Shown one piece after another: positions 6,446 through 7,688 of a DNA stretch of 7,688 nucleotides. Numbering within the stretch: the first letter of the stretch is position 1; every line of letters begins with the position of its first letter. The notes below the pieces were generated by a model that was given only the letters and a program-made list of their open reading frames with translations, was not told where the DNA came from and did not search any database. Source of the DNA: an uncultured Prevotella sp. (GTDB lineage: Bacteria > Bacteroidota > Bacteroidia > Bacteroidales > Bacteroidaceae); contig OMVH01000063.1 in assembly GCA_900314365.1 (NCBI GenBank), positions 1-7,688 on the forward strand, written 5' to 3'. The translations under genes and the position numbers were made by a program.

Positions 6446-7688
6446 ATGAGGAATTTTAGTTACCTAATTACGACAGCCTTCTTGTTGTTAATGCCGGCTG
6501 TGGCAAAGGCCTACGACTTGTCTTTTGTGACAAGTGGTATCTTGGTCAATCAGTTGACGATAACAGGGTCGTCTTCGTCGGACTATACCATTGTCACCAC
6601 CGGAAGCGACCCTTATGTCTTCACTACTCAGTTTGCCTCTGATATTCCGGGCAACCTTACTCAGCTTACCTACGAATACAAGAGTGATACGGATATCAGC
6701 GACCTTCAGCTCTTCTTCGCTGACCCTACTACGGAGCCACGCTCCGTGCATAAGTATGGACTGATGCCGAGGACTACCGAGTGGAAGAGGGTCACCATCG
6801 ACATCTCGGCCGAGCGACAGAAGTTCGACTGGGGACACAAGAACAACCGGCTGCGCTTCGATTTTGGTACCAAGGCCGGCGTCACTCTCCAGGTGCGGTC
6901 GCTGGAGATGGTGGCTGAGGGCGCGCCTACTTGGGCCGATAAGCTCAACTTCGCCAACGGGCTTGCTGAGTACCTGACGGGAAACTATCCTTGCAGTATT
7001 ACTCACGTAAGCGTCACGGCCGACCAAGTGGTGGTGAGAGGACAGCTCGGAAATCAAGTTGACTGTGCCTTGGCCGAGGTGCCCGTGAATGGGAACGTCA
7101 CGACGCTGGAGGAGGCCAGTATCGTGAAACAGCTCTCCGGTAGCATGTTCGAGGTGGCTGTCCCGCGCATGGTCACTACGGGCAACATCCGCGACCGCCT
7201 GCTCTCACGATGGGTTATCGTTGATGCTGGCTGCACGAAGCCCCTCTCAAAAGCGCGCTATACCGACGAGGTGAATGCTCTGCGCAGTGCGCAAAAGATG
7301 ACACTCAAATCGAAGAAAGGCCTGGGTGGATACTACACCAACTCCTATTCTTATGACCTTGACTCGCTCCGCGTGGGCAGTGTGACGGTGAACGTGGTGC
7401 TCAACGAGCTCATGGGCCTGAGTCCTTCGGGAGGCTTCACTACACCTTATGAATATGGTGGGCGGACCTACTACATCAATGCCTCCAGAGTGGCTGACTA
7501 TGATGCTGTGTTCAAAGCCGCCACCTCGCGCGGAATCCTCACTCTTGCCATCCTGCTGGCTACACCCGGTGGGGGAGACAGCGGATTCGCTCAGACCATC
7601 TGTCATCCCGAATACACCTCCGGGCCCTACACGATGCCTAATGTGGCCACAGAGGACGGAGTGAGACTCTATGCTGCCATCATCAACT
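6446..7688 (+). CDS. Exported DUF5722-like protein with N-terminal accessory beta domain; C-terminus beyond window edge
   Basis: The frame is open from ATG 6446 to the right edge, giving 414 complete codons. A signal peptide ends AKA before Tyr23. Residues 23-157 repeat the beta domain of the preceding gene at about half identity (FADPTTEPRS at 91-100). Residues about 160-284 form a second beta-rich region with the DRLLSRWVIVD (250-260) and KARYTDEV (269-276) motifs. KSKKGLGG (288-295), VTVNVVLNELMGL (313-325), PYEYGGRTYYIN (334-345) and a GILTLAILLA strand then begin a probable alpha/beta barrel. From memory this matches DUF5722, a family I associate with glycoside-hydrolase-like barrels. 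Its substrate is unknown to me, and the expected acidic catalytic residues would lie past the edge. The promoter is unclear. The upstream hairpins and shared domain suggest joint expression with the preceding gene. A T9SS sorting domain at the missing end would be expected. Confidence 0.82.
   Translation, partial: MRNFSYLITTAFLLLMPAVAKAYDLSFVTSGILVNQLTITGSSSSDYTIVTTGSDPYVFTTQFASDIPGNLTQLTYEYKSDTDISDLQLFFADPTTEPRSVHKYGLMPRTTEWKRVTIDISAERQKFDWGHKNNRLRFDFGTKAGVTLQVRSLEMVAEGAPTWADKLNFANGLAEYLTGNYPCSITHVSVTADQVVVRGQLGNQVDCALAEVPVNGNVTTLEEASIVKQLSGSMFEVAVPRMVTTGNIRDRLLSRWVIVDAGCTKPLSKARYTDEVNALRSAQKMTLKSKKGLGGYYTNSYSYDLDSLRVGSVTVNVVLNELMGLSPSGGFTTPYEYGGRTYYINASRVADYDAVFKAATSRGILTLAILLATPGGGDSGFAQTICHPEYTSGPYTMPNVATEDGVRLYAAIIN

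Overview
The window looks like chromosomal DNA from a member of the Bacteroidales, most likely Prevotella or a close relative. Four things point there. Promoter-like pairs have the Bacteroidetes form TTTG-N19-TAnnTTTG. Starts lie in AT-rich stretches without Shine-Dalgarno sequences. The purL product is the long single-chain form with Bacteroidetes-like wording of its motifs. One secreted protein ends in what looks like a type IX secretion (Por) sorting domain. Base composition is near half G+C by eye. I see no mobile element, CRISPR array, rRNA or tRNA.

Layout. Positions 1-2882 (minus strand) hold the first 960 codons of phosphoribosylformylglycinamidine synthase (purL). Its C-terminal glutaminase domain lies beyond the left edge. 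A good promoter sits just upstream at 2913-2943. A 397-base gene-free stretch follows, with two hairpins and a short direct repeat. Next comes a minus-strand pair, cysE (serine O-acetyltransferase, 5172-4231) followed after 21 bases by a YitT-family membrane protein gene (4209-3280), probably one operon. A divergent intergenic region carries a cysE -7-like box and a strong promoter for the rightward genes.

On the plus strand, 5423-6130 encodes a small exported protein: signal peptide, one beta-rich domain of about 140 residues, and a T9SS-like C-terminal sorting domain. Then come a terminator-like hairpin and a structured 315-base spacer. From 6446 to the right edge a second exported protein begins. 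It has the same signal peptide and the same N-terminal domain (about half identical by hand alignment), followed by a region I recognise as DUF5722-like, resembling glycoside hydrolases. It is cut off by the window end.

How the parts relate. purL (purine synthesis) and cysE (cysteine synthesis) are housekeeping genes with no evident link to the secreted pair. The secreted pair is the most interesting part: a stand-alone copy of an accessory domain sits beside an enzyme-like protein carrying the same domain. This suggests a duplicated, co-exported module acting at the cell surface, perhaps on glycans. That role is inference; the shared architecture is read directly from the sequence.
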